From: Cyanophora paradoxa
Lineage: Eukaryota; Glaucocystophyceae; Cyanophorales; Cyanophoraceae
DNA: 64,000 nt
Reading direction: 5' to 3'
Assembly (NCBI GenBank): GCA_004431415.1
Contig: QPMI01000399.1
Span: 1-64,000 of the forward strand
Of the stretch, positions 45,501 to 55,036 are shown one piece after another. A program made the translations under genes and the position numbers. Numbering within the stretch: the first letter of the stretch is position 1; every line of letters starts with the position of its first letter. The notes below the pieces were generated by a model. That model had not been told where the DNA came from and ran no database searches. It saw only the letters and a list, made by a program, of their open reading frames with translations.

Positions 45501-47495
45501 CAGCGTAGAGGGTAGGGGCGGCGTCTTTGAAGATGTCTTTGGGATGTGCGTCGCCAGCACGTATTCGCGCAAGAGCTCTGCCGGCTTCGGCCAGGGTACA
45601 CCGGCCCCGGGGGGGTACGGGGCGCTCACGTATCGTGCGTGGTTCGATTGGATCCTGTACTGGCGGCGCTGCAGCAGCGGCATCACAGCGGCGATCGTGT
45701 TGGCCTTCGCGAGTTGTGGCGTTACGTGCGCGTTCAGAAACTCTGTCGGCAGCAGCGGCACGCCTAGCTTGCGCTGGAGGGCATGGACGCGGTGGGCCAT
45801 CACCTGGGAGAGTAGTTCGTCCGGCTCGCCGCAGAGCCGCGCGAGCAGGTCCGTGATCTGGTTCTTGGCCATCAGGTGCGCCATGCGCGGGAGGCGATAC
45901 GTGCCGTGGCTCCAGAGCGCATAGTTCGACGTTGACGCCGCAAGTCCGCCGTGGTGCTTAACTACTCGCAGCCAGATGGCGTCCAGCCGGTCGCACTGGG
46001 CTTCCGACAGCGGCACCACCTTGAGTCCGTACGCGATCCGCGCCTGCACGACGGCCTCGACGATGTAGCAGGCCTCTTGTGCGGTCAGTTGCTTGCGTGC
46101 GATGACCGCGACGGTCTCGCGGGCCTGCGCCTCCATCTGTCTGATCTGCTCCGTCCACGACAGGTTCGCGGTCAGGTAGACGCCGAGCAGCTTAAAGTGC
46201 GCGCCCGGCGCCAGCTTCTTGCCGACCGGCACGCGCGGATGGCCCAGCAGCGGGGCCTCTGGCTCGGGTGAGACGTTGTTGTACGTGAACTCGGTTTTCG
46301 AAGCGTTGACCGTGATGTCGTGCATGCGGAAGAACTCGGAAGCCACGTCGGCCAGTCTCTGAATCCCGGCCGCTGTGCCGCTCCACCACTGGGTGTCGTC
46401 CGCGTACGCGCACCCCGTGACGCGCGCGCGAGGCTGCCCGGCGTCCGCGACCGCATCGCCCAGAACGTACGCGACCCCCTCCCCGCCTTGATCGCAGTCG
46501 ACTCTGTCCAATTCTTGCTGGGCGCAGAGGAGGGCGTCGTAGAAGATGAGCCAGTGGAGCGGGGACTCTATGCCGCCCTGCGGGAGGCCGCACTCGAGCT
46601 CGAAAGCGTCAGAGAGTCCGTGCCCTGTAATCGCGCGCGCGCGCCGCCGCTCAAAGATATTGCGGTGCAGGTCAATGTACCCCTCCGGGGCCCCGATCCG
46701 GCGGAGGGAGAGCTCCATGCTGACCCACGATACTGAGTCGTACGCCCGCCGAATGTCTTGGAGCAGGATATAAATGGGTTTATGGTGCTCTTTAGCGTCC
46801 TCTAGGATGGCCACCGTGAGGTGCAGGGCGTCGTACGTCGACTTGGCCTTCCTGAAGCCATAGTTCACCCCCTGCAGGACCCCGTGCTTCTCTATAGCAT
46901 CCGCTAGTCGCTTCGTGAGCAGGCCCGTCGCTAGCTTCAGGCCGACTTCTTGGAGCGTGATGGGGCGGAGGTTGCCTTCGATGTCCCCGTCCCAGACCCC
47001 CTTCTTCGGGATCCCGAAGATATTGCTCTCACACATCTCGCTAGGCAGGTCGCGGAGGCGGAGCACCTCGCAGACAATCGCCATCAGGAGCCGGCGCCCG
47101 CGGGGTGGGTACGCCTCCGGATCCATCGCGTCGGGCAGCTCCGGGTTCCAGAGCGTCTTCAAGATTGCGTTTGTACAGTTCGAGGGCCCGCCCGCCCCGT
47201 CTGTCAGTGAGCGCACGTACGCCCCTAGCTCCTCGTACGTAGGCTCGATCATTGTCCCGGCGAATGCATCTGCTGCGCCAGCTTGCAGGACTAGGGGCCG
47301 GTAGACTGCACGCCAGAAGTCGGGGGGCAGGTAGTCTAGCGCGGAGTCGGGCACCAGGTCGACTGTGCCGCCAAGCTGGGGGTTGCGTTTGGCACACCAT
47401 TGCTTCCAGTGCTCGGCCATGACGGCTTTGACCTCATCGGGGGACGTGTAAATTTCGTAAAAGTTTCCGTCGCGCGCTAGTCGCGTGACGTGCAT
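45360..47495 (-). CDS. LINE copy B reverse transcriptase, 711-codon open frame
   Basis: Uninterrupted frame from MHVTRLARDGNFYEIYT. Fingers and palm contain NLRPITLQEVGLKLATGLL, VNYGFRKAKSTYDALHL, LLQDIRRAYDSVSW (motif A with catalytic Asp), GLPQGGIESPLHW (motif B) and GCAYADDTQWW (motif C, catalytic Asp pair), followed by KLLGVYLTANLSW and thumb sequence RIAYGLKV. All RT catalytic residues are intact. The last ~45 codons, after SSKTPPLPSTLQ, are out of frame relative to the neighbouring linker. RT copies element RNA into the nicked target site. Confidence 0.9.
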   Translation of the reverse strand: MHVTRLARDGNFYEIYTSPDEVKAVMAEHWKQWCAKRNPQLGGTVDLVPDSALDYLPPDFWRAVYRPLVLQAGAADAFAGTMIEPTYEELGAYVRSLTDGAGGPSNCTNAILKTLWNPELPDAMDPEAYPPRGRRLLMAIVCEVLRLRDLPSEMCESNIFGIPKKGVWDGDIEGNLRPITLQEVGLKLATGLLTKRLADAIEKHGVLQGVNYGFRKAKSTYDALHLTVAILEDAKEHHKPIYILLQDIRRAYDSVSWVSMELSLRRIGAPEGYIDLHRNIFERRRARAITGHGLSDAFELECGLPQGGIESPLHWLIFYDALLCAQQELDRVDCDQGGEGVAYVLGDAVADAGQPRARVTGCAYADDTQWWSGTAAGIQRLADVASEFFRMHDITVNASKTEFTYNNVSPEPEAPLLGHPRVPVGKKLAPGAHFKLLGVYLTANLSWTEQIRQMEAQARETVAVIARKQLTAQEACYIVEAVVQARIAYGLKVVPLSEAQCDRLDAIWLRVVKHHGGLAASTSNYALWSHGTYRLPRMAHLMAKNQITDLLARLCGEPDELLSQVMAHRVHALQRKLGVPLLPTEFLNAHVTPQLAKANTIAAVMPLLQRRQYRIQSNHARYVSAPYPPGAGVPWPKPAELLREYVLATHIPKTSSKTPPLPSTLQACTGCPLSRRATVSASAPGGTCTSEPLATPCPGPLLPGGRPSPRL

Positions 47496-47662
47496 GATCG
47501 GCTCCCCGCGCGAGCGTTCAAGTACAGAGTTTAGATAGCTGCGTAGCTGGCGCGGGTCCGCAAAGCGCGCCTGGCGCGCCGTGACGAACTCCTGGATCTG
47601 CCGGTTACGTTCTGCGCTCGTCTCTTTCTGGTGGCGTCTGCGAACGCGGTTCCGCCAGTTGT

Positions 47663-49121
47663 TCAGGAGCTTGAAGTAGAGTCGCCACGACCCGTAGCGG
47701 GCCGGGAAGGGCGCTGCGTCGTCCGGGTCGCGGACGGGCGGCGCGGCATGGGTTCGGGTCCCGGGACGAGGCTTTTGACGAGGCCCTCAAGTTTCTCGAG
47801 ACGGGTGGTTAGTCGGGACGACGGTAAGCCTCCAGCGGATTCTGCAGCCCAGCCAGCGAGTAGGCGACCGACTTTCTTGTCCATCACCAGCTGCCATGCG
47901 ACCGGCCGCCGGCTCGCGGGGCGGGAGCCGCGCGCTTTCAGGCACTTGTGTTCTTTAGCGAGCGCCAGCACGTCCTCGGTGGCCCGCCGGTAGAGGGTAC
48001 CGATTCGCTCCCGCCGCTCCTCGTCGGTGCCGCCGCCAACGCCGTTCAGGGCCTTGTCCAGTTCTGTCTCCAGTCCTTGCAGGCGCTCTTCCACCGCCTT
48101 TCGGAACGCCGGGAGCTTCTCTTTGTCGATGAGGTGCAGCGCGAAGAGGGGCGGGGGCTGCGACGGGCGCGCCTCGTCCTTGGCTGGCTGGCTGAGCCCC
48201 GCCGTTTTCAGGTCATAGTCGGCCATGACGGGGAAGTGATCAGAAGGGTGCGGCATGGCCACGGCTCGGGCAGTGCATGCACCGATCGCAGCGCCTTTTT
48301 CAGGCTCGCCGAGTGGAGCACCGCATCGATGCGCCCTGCCGAGGTGATAGCGTCGTCGGGCGCAGGATCCAGCAGGCGGTCGTCCAGCACGAGTTCCGGC
48401 GCCTCGACCGCCGAGTCCCCGGTTTCGTCGTCGTCCGCTGGCGCGGCCCCCGATGTCTCCGCTGGCGGGCCGTGGCGGGCAATAAAGGTGACCTCTGCTC
48501 CTTTTCTTTTCTCTTCTGCCGCATCTAACAGTCCCAAGTGCCTCGCAGCGTCCCCCACCACGCGCGTTCCGGTATCTGGGACTGGACGAAGCTGCCCTGA
48601 CGAATGCGGGAGATGGCCGGGATCGCAACAGAGTTCCAGTCACCCAGGAGAATCAGGTGAGCTTTCGCGCGAGAGCGAAAGTCCGCGTTGATGCGCTCGA
48701 GGCACTCCATCAGCGCCTTTTGATCCGCGATGTGCTCAGGTTTACTCTCGGTGGGAGGCATGTAGACGCTCGCGACGAACAGCTGGCGGTTCGCCTTGAG
48801 GCGGATTTCACACCCGGCGAGTCTGCCCGGGCAGCGGTAGTGCCGCGCGATGTGGCGCGCCCACGGCTCGGCGACCCAGAGAGCGGTCCCGTTCCCTTTG
48901 GTTTTCGATTTCTTAATCGAGTGGATCAGCCTCCCGCGCGTGATCGAGCTGAGCGGGGCCTCGCCGGGGGCGGCGGCCGGGGTGAAGAGGGCCGCCTGCA
49001 TCTCGGCGTTCGAGACCGAAAGTTCCTGCAGGGCCATCAAATCCAAGGCCCATTTCTGCGCAAAGTCCTCCGCCTGCTGCAGCCGGCCCGCCGACGTGCC
49101 CCTTGTGTTAAAGGTCATCAC
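47663..49121 (-). pseudogene. LINE copy B endonuclease
   Basis: ATGATGACCTTTAAC start at 49121. Motifs: LDLMALQELSVS (metal-binding Glu), FVASVYMPPTESKPEH, LILLGDWNSVAIP (GDxN), then after two frame changes HPSDHFPVMADYDL (SDH). The downstream helical region, including KEKLPAFRKAVEERLQGLE, links to the RT. All catalytic residues are present, but three frames are needed to read them. Confidence 0.85.
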
Positions 49122-49180
49122 GCGGAGGGCGCCTTCAGGTTTGTGACGGGAGAGGGCGGGCGCCGGGCCTATGTCTTCAT

Positions 49181-49430
49181 TAGCTCTTCATTAGCTTCAC
49201 AGTTAACGCTGATTGATGATTTAATTCGTGAGCCAACTAGCTGCAGCGCTAGCCCCGCCGGCCCGGCGGGCCGGCAACTCGGCGATCGCGCCGATTGCGA
49301 GGGACCTAACGCAATGGTTATGGATGTAGCTCAGTCAGCCGCCACGCAAAGCCCAGCCAGCACTTTCCACCCCTACCTTCAGTACTAGTACTCTCTTCCC
49401 GCCCGCACACTTTGCCGAGGGGAGCCCTCT
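49181..49430. other. spacer between divergent LINE copies
   Basis: About 250 bp with TTCATTAGCTCTTCATTAGC and a GCCCGGCGGGCCGG palindrome; no gene. Confidence 0.5.
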
Positions 49431-49577
49431 CATAGGCCCGGCGCCCGCCCTCTCCCGCCACAAGCCCGACGACGCTTTAAGAGTTCTGACGTTTAACACA
49501 AGCCTTTTTGAAGGGGCACGTCGGCGGGCCGGCTACAGCAGGCGGAGGACTTTGCGGAGAAATGGGCACTAGATCTG

Positions 49578-51439
49578 ATGGCGTTGCAGGAGCTCTCGAT
49601 TTCGAATGCCGAGTTGCAGGCGGCCCTCCTCACCCCAGCCGCCGCCCCCGGCGAGGCCCCGCTCAGCTCGATCACGCGCGGGAGGCTGATCCACTCGATT
49701 AAGAAATCGAAAACAAGAGGGAACGGGGCTGCTCTCTGGGTCGCCGCGCCATGGGCGCGCCACAGCAAGGACCAGACCACGTTAAACGTTGAGAGGGGGT
49801 GCTTTCTGGGGGGGGGGCTTGGGGGGCACGGCGGGGACAACAACACGAGGAGGACGCAAACAGTGGAGCGGGAGCCAGTAGCCCACTAGCCAGGGGCTGG
49901 CCAGCAACTTCTCTCTTTCACACCTTTTCTTTCACTAGCTGCGGCATGCTACGGGGATGGAGTAGGGCATTGCCGGCAGGGATTAGGATCTGTGGACATA
50001 TAATTAGGCTTCCGTAGGACCTAGAAATGCAGCAAAGTAGACGTCACAGGAAAAGTAGAAACGCAGTTGTACTTAGAATATCTAGATGTTTAGGCACAGC
50101 ACGCGAGAGTCCTCATATTCTCTTCCTGGATAATGTTTTCAGTGAGGGTATGGTCGACGTTACGACTTCATTGTTGTATGGATGTGCTAATGCAAATCAA
50201 GAATGCCATGGGCGCGCCACATCGCGCGGCACTACCGCTGCCCAGGCAGACTTGCCGGGTGTGAAATCCGCCTCAAGGAGAACCGCCAGCTCTTCGTCGC
50301 GAGCGTCTACATGCCTCCCACCGAGAGTAAACCTGAGCACTTAGCGGATCAAAAGGCGCTGATGGAGTGCCTCGAGCGCATCAACGCGGACTTTCGCTCT
50401 CGCGCGAACGCTCACCTGATTCTCCTGGGTGACTGGAACTCCGTTGCGGTCCCGGCCACCTCCCGCATTCGTCAGGGCAGCTTCGTCCAGTCCCAGACGC
50501 CGGAACGCGCGTGGTGGGGGACGCTGCGAGGCACTTGGGGACTGTTAGATGCGGCGGAAGAGAAAGGAAAAGGAGCGGAGGTCACCTTTATTGGCTGCCA
50601 CGGCCCGACCACGGACCCAACAGCGGCCTCACATACGGACGTCGAGGACGTTGAGGACGCGGCCGCCGCGGAACCGGGCCTCGCACTGAACGACCGCTTG
50701 CTGGATGCTGCGCCCGACGGTGCTTCAGTCGGCGAGCCTGAAAACGTCGCTGCGGTCGGTGTATGCACTGCCACGGGCCGTGGCTATGCCGCACCCTTCC
50801 GATCACTTCCCCGTCATGGCCGACTATGACCTGAAAACGGCGGGGCTCAGCCAGCCAGCCAAGGACGAGGCGCGCCCGGCAAAACCCCCGCCACTCTTCG
50901 CGCTGCACCTCATCGACAAAGAGAAGCTCCCGGCGTTCCGAAAGGCCGTGGAAGAACGTTTGCAAGGACTGGAGACAGAACTGGACAAGGCCCTGAACGG
51001 CGACGGCCGTGGCACCGACGAGGAGCGGCGGGAGCGCATCGGTACCCTCTACCGGCGGGCCACCGAGGACGTGCTGGCGCTAGCTAAAGAACACAAGTCC
51101 CTGAAAGCGCGAGGCTCCCGCCCCGCGAGCCGTCGGCCGGTCGCATGGCAGCTAGTGATGGACAAGAAGGTCGGTCGCCTAATCGCTGGATGGGCTGCAG
51201 AATCCGCCGGAGGCTTACCGTCGTCCCGCTTGCTCACCCGGCTCGAGAAACTGGAGGGCCTCATCAAAACTCTCATCCCGGGACCCGAACCCATGCCGCG
51301 CCGCCCCGTCCGCGACCCGGACGACGCGGCGCCCTTCTCGGCCCGCTACGGGTCGTGGCGACTCTACTTCAAGCTGCTGAACAACTGGCGAAACCGCGTT
51401 CGCAGGCGCCACCAGAAAGAGACGAGCTCGAGCCGCTGA
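49578..51439 (+). pseudogene. LINE copy C endonuclease, interrupted
   Basis: The first third (49578-49763) is followed by a 441-bp insertion. The domain resumes at 50221 and, after one frame change near 50700, runs to 51439. GDWNSV and SDHFPV motifs are intact; the helical connector KEKLPAFRKAVEERLQGLE is nearly identical to that of copy B. Confidence 0.85.
49764..50204 (-). mobile_element. R2 insertion, 441 bp, 16-bp target duplication
   Basis: Flanked by GCCATGGGCGCGCCAC at 49748-49763 and 50205-50220. On the minus strand it starts near ATTTGCATTAGCACATCC and contains the block shared with 16306-16425. Contains a G-rich stretch near 49804. No coding domain; a non-autonomous retroposon is likely from the length of the duplication. 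Confidence 0.85.
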
Positions 51440-51801
51440 GCGCAGAACGGATCGGAACCGGCAGATCCAGGAGTTCGTCACGTGCACGGCCGCGGCGCGC
51501 CATGGCCAGGCACGCTTTGCGGACCCGCGCCAGCTGCGCAGCTATCTAAATTCTGTACTTCAACGCTCGCGCGGGGAGCCGATCATGCACGTCACGAGAC
51601 TAGCGCGCGACGGGAACTTTTAAATAATCTACGAAATTTACACGTCTCCCGATGAGGTCAAAGCCGTCATGGCCGAGCACTGGAAGCAATGGTGTGCTAA
51701 ACGAAACCCCCAGCTCGGCGGCACAGTCGACCTGGTGCCCGACTCCGCGCTAGCTATATAGACTACCTGCCCCCCGTTCTGGCGTGCAGTCTACCGGCCC
51801 C

Positions 51802-51954
51802 GGGTTCCAGAGCGTCTTCAAGATTGCGTTTGTACAGTTCGAGGGCCCACCCGCCCCATCTGTCAGCGAGCGCACGTACGCCCCTAGCTCCTCGTACGTA
51901 GGCTCGCTCATTGTCCCGGCGAATGCATCTGCTGCGCCAGCTTGCAACACCAGG
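51802..51954 (-). other. inverted ~153-bp block within LINE copy C
   Basis: Relative to copy B the block GGGTTCCAGAGCGTC...GCAACACCAG is reversed, while both flanks (CTACCGGCCCC on the left, GAGCTGCC on the right) stay in normal orientation and adjacent order. Confidence 0.85.
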
Positions 51955-52067
51955 AGCTGCCAGATGCGATGTATCCGGAATTGCACCCACCCCGCGGGCG
52001 CCGGCTCCTGATGGCGATCGTCTGCGAGGTGCTCCGCCTCCGGGAGTCGAAATGCTACGGGCCAGCG

Positions 52068-52604
52068 CTAGCAGCTGCAGTGGTTTCGATCCATGTCGAC
52101 ATCTTCGCTGGCTGCCGGAGGTGTCTCATGCTTGATCTGAACCGCTAGCCAGTCGTTGGTGGCCTTGTGCAACAGGGATTCGAAGGCTGTGATCAAGTGG
52201 GCCGGATCGACACGGTCGCAGTCGGGGTACTCGACCTCGTACCATTTAATTTGTCGAGTTTGGCGCATGGCGCTGCGCGCAACTTTGCCTGAAGCCGTGA
52301 AGCGGAAGTACAGCTCGTCCTCATGGCTACAAACGTAATCGATGATGATGTTCCCGAGTTCCCCCGGCCCGGTAGGGGCTCGAGGAAGAACCACAAGGCA
52401 CCGTGCAGCTTGACTGCCGCCGCCAGGTACGCTGCGATTCCGTACACCCACGTGTGCACCGAGAGCGGGAACCCCAGGACCTGGTGGACGACGGGGGGCG
52501 TTGTAGGCGCGGCAGCCTTGGGCCCGCGGCGACGCAGAGACACAACGCCGTACGATACACCGGCACTTTTCCGCCAAGCACCGAAATCGGTGTTTTCGGT
52601 ACAT
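52068..52604 (-). CDS. unknown ORF adjoining LINE copy C
   Basis: 178-codon frame. The convincing part is its second half: LGNIIIDYVCSHEDELYFRF, IKWYEVEYPDCDRVDPAHLI and ATNDWLAVQIKHE, ending EDVDMDRNHCSC. A neighbouring frame contributes TWVYGIAAYLAAAVKLHGAL, so a frameshift or intron lies near 52400. No family recognised; probably a fragment of a transposon or host gene cut by the LINE junction at 52068. Confidence 0.45.
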   Translation of the reverse strand: MYRKHRFRCLAEKCRCIVRRCVSASPRAQGCRAYNAPRRPPGPGVPALGAHVGVRNRSVPGGGSQAARCLVVLPRAPTGPGELGNIIIDYVCSHEDELYFRFTASGKVARSAMRQTRQIKWYEVEYPDCDRVDPAHLITAFESLLHKATNDWLAVQIKHETPPAASEDVDMDRNHCSC

Positions 52605-52633
52605 TTCGTTACCGAATTTTTCCGACTTTTACC

Positions 52634-52797
52634 CAACCGCGCCGGCTGGTTACCCAATTTTTCCGAATTGTACTCAACCGCGCCGGCTGGTTACCCAATG
52701 TTTCCAAATTTCACTCAACCGCGCCGACTGGTTACCCAATGTTTCCAAATTTCACTCAACCGCGCCGGCTGGTTACCCTCTGAGCCTTCTCATCGCC
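52634..52797 (+). repeat. 41-bp tandem repeat, four units
   Basis: Units starting CAACCGCGCCGGCTGGTTAC at 52634, 52675, 52716 and 52757; the last is partial. Units differ at a few positions. Confidence 0.9.
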
Positions 52798-52804
52798 GGG
52801 GCGA

Positions 52805-53990
52805 CCGCTAGGCCGTGTACCGGGTACGTGCAGGCAATCGCCGACATGAACCGAGTTCGCCGACGCCTCCCGCCAACGCCGAGCGAGCCGGTGCAGCCCC
52901 GCCTACCCTCCCCGCCCGCCCGCCGCGCGCCCCGCCGCAGGAGGCCTCGCGGCGCCGCCCCCGGACGCCCAGGAAGCGAGGGGACGAGGCCGCGACGCCG
53001 CCGACGCCTCCCGCCGACGCCGAGCGAGCCCGTGCAGCCCCGCCCGGCACGCTCGTGTACGCAAACCGCAGCGACAGCCTCTACAACGGCAAGGTGATGG
53101 GCCTGAACCGCGGCACCGTCGCGGTGGGGCAGGCCAGGGCGGCCGGGTTCGCGTTCCAGGACGCCGGTGACGCTGCGGCGGGGTACTTCATGGTCGGACC
53201 CGACGGAAAGGCCTTCGTAGCAAAGCCCCCCGAGTCCACCTGCTCGGTCGCGTTCCGTCCGACGCGCGGTAGGGGCACGGAGGGCGTCACCACGTCGGGC
53301 GACTTCGCTGTAACCGGGTCGCTGTCGGCCACGTGGCTCGCCGGAGCCGCTTCACACCCGAGGACGGCACGGAGCCGATATCGGCGGGTCGCGTGAACTT
53401 CGACGTCCTGCCGGCTTCCGTGATTCCGCCGGAATTCCTAACCACGGCCTCGCAGCTCGACGCCAGCATGATCGAAGGCGTGATCGAAGGCGTTACCCAC
53501 CCTCACCGAAGCGAAACTCGTCGTAAGAACCCTCGCGGCCAGCACCGCCCTGGATGCACCGCTGTTCTCCCACGCCGGCTCAATCCGCGTAGACTCTTCG
53601 ACCGTGAACATCGGCTCGCTGAGCGCAACCGCCGTCAACATCGGTACGGGCAGCGCCATGCAGACCGTGAACATCGGCACCGGTGCAGGCATGACCACCA
53701 TCACCATCGGCGGACCGGGCGATACTGTGAACATAGCGGGCTCCGTTGCGGCCATCGCCGCGACCAACCTCGACATCACCGACAAGGCGATAGTCTTGAA
53801 CAAGGGAGGAACGAGCGCTACCGCGCGCGGCGCCGGCGTATTCATCGCCAGCGGCGCCGTTGACGACGCCGCCACGCCCCGCGGCAGGGTGATGGGCTGC
53901 CCGCACCACCAGTGCCGCCGGCCGACTCCGAGCCCTCCCACGCCCTACCTGCACACGAGGCCCGCCCGCCGCGCATCCTGCCACTAGCCC
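52805..53990 (+). pseudogene. viral tail-fibre/structural-protein-like sequence with two frameshifts
   Basis: A Pro/Ala-rich N-terminal part contains a 40-bp repeat twice. Then come GTLVYANRSDSLYNGKV and AAGYFMVGPDGKAFVAKPPE, and after a frame change near 53335 FTPEDGTEPISAGRVNFDVL. A second change near 53500 leads to AVNIGTGSAMQTVNIGTG, ITIGGPGDTVNIAGSV and NLDITDKAIVLNKGG. The NIGTG repeats and the NLxITDKxIxLNKGG signature are typical of tail-fibre or capsid-surface proteins of phages and large DNA viruses. The two shifts cancel each other. In this eukaryotic setting an endogenised viral gene is the simplest reading. Confidence 0.6.
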
Positions 53991-54593
53991 TGGGGCCCGT
54001 GCACAGCTGCCTGTGCACGCAGCGCCCTGCCTCCGAGACCGACTGGGGGGGATGGCGATGCACTTGCGTGCTACAGCTGCCGATGAATATAAGCCAGCTC
54101 GGGGTTCAGGGGAAAATCGAAGGAGAAGCGCATGCAACTGCGGGGACAGGCGCCACGTGCACGCTTCACGCGTAGGTAAGGAGGAGCGGGGAGGGTCGCT
54201 TACAGGGGGGTACGTGGGAGGAAAACGTACCCATCAACCGCGTGGATCGGCTAGCCTGGGCTCGCGCACGCACGACAGCCACGCTAGGAGAGCAGTCTAA
54301 TCATGACTGCACCGCCTGCCTGAAGCGCCAGCCTGTTCTGATAGCAGGCCGCGGATCCCGCTGTACCACGAAAGCTAGTATCTAAGCGAAGCCAGGAGCT
54401 CGAGAAGCTGGAGGCCGGCCTTACGCCTTATAATTACACAAGCCCAAGCACTAGCGCCCCGTGGCCAGCGCTAGCTCTACCTCACGCCAGTGCTAACGTT
54501 AACGCCAGGTTCGCCGTTGAGCCTCGAATTCCAGTACTAGTACAAGTCTTTGAATTCTCACTGCTTAAGCTCTTCGAGCCCCATGATATATAT
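53991..54593. other. no recognisable gene
   Basis: Short frames only, many CTAGC-type palindromes. Confidence 0.4.
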
Positions 54594-55036
54594 ATGGCCG
54601 CCTCCGAAATTTATATCGCCCCCAGGCCAGAAAATTATTTAAAAGACCGTTTTTCTTCCCTCACTAGTACTCATCTGATCATGAGTCTTCTTCCCTCTGG
54701 ATCTGTTGCCTATTCATCACGCACCAACCAATCGGAAGCAGACCGTCAATCGAACTCGATAGCTGCCTTGAACGCAGCGCTAGCGCTATTGCTAGCGCCG
54801 GTGCAGTTGCGGCAACAGGCTACGGGCCACGTGCACGGATCCGGACACAGTCGGCCAGCCGCCGCGGATCCGGAGGGCCACCGCGCCAGGCCTGCACAGG
54901 CACCGGCTATAGCTACGGGCGGCTCGCAATCGGGCAGCCGCCGACACCCGGCTCGTCCCTCGCCCAATGACTCGGCGAGCTCGGAAGCTGGCCGGCACCA
55001 GGGACACATGGAAATTCCTCTCCCATCTGTAATCCC

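Larger units (their letters stand above)
42672..49180 (-). mobile_element. LINE copy B, near full length
   Basis: Domain order on the minus strand: endonuclease, RT, Cys/His linker, RNase H, C-terminal Cys motifs, about 6.5 kb. This order is that of non-LTR retrotransposons with an APE-like endonuclease and RNase H (I/R1/Tad-like groups; the exact clade is not resolved here). Several frameshifts separate the domains. No poly(A) tail; a G19 run ends it. Confidence 0.9.
49431..52068 (+). mobile_element. LINE copy C, plus strand, 3'-truncated and rearranged
   Basis: Same family as A and B. It holds the endonuclease (MALQELSISNAELQ at 49578; LLGDWNSVAVP; HPSDHFPVMADYDL near 50800) and the start of the RT, ending near 52060 at GTGCTCCGCCTCCGG. 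It differs from B by a 441-bp insertion, three small insertions of 8-11 bp, and an inverted block at about 51802-51954. Two of the small insertions introduce stop codons. Confidence 0.85.
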
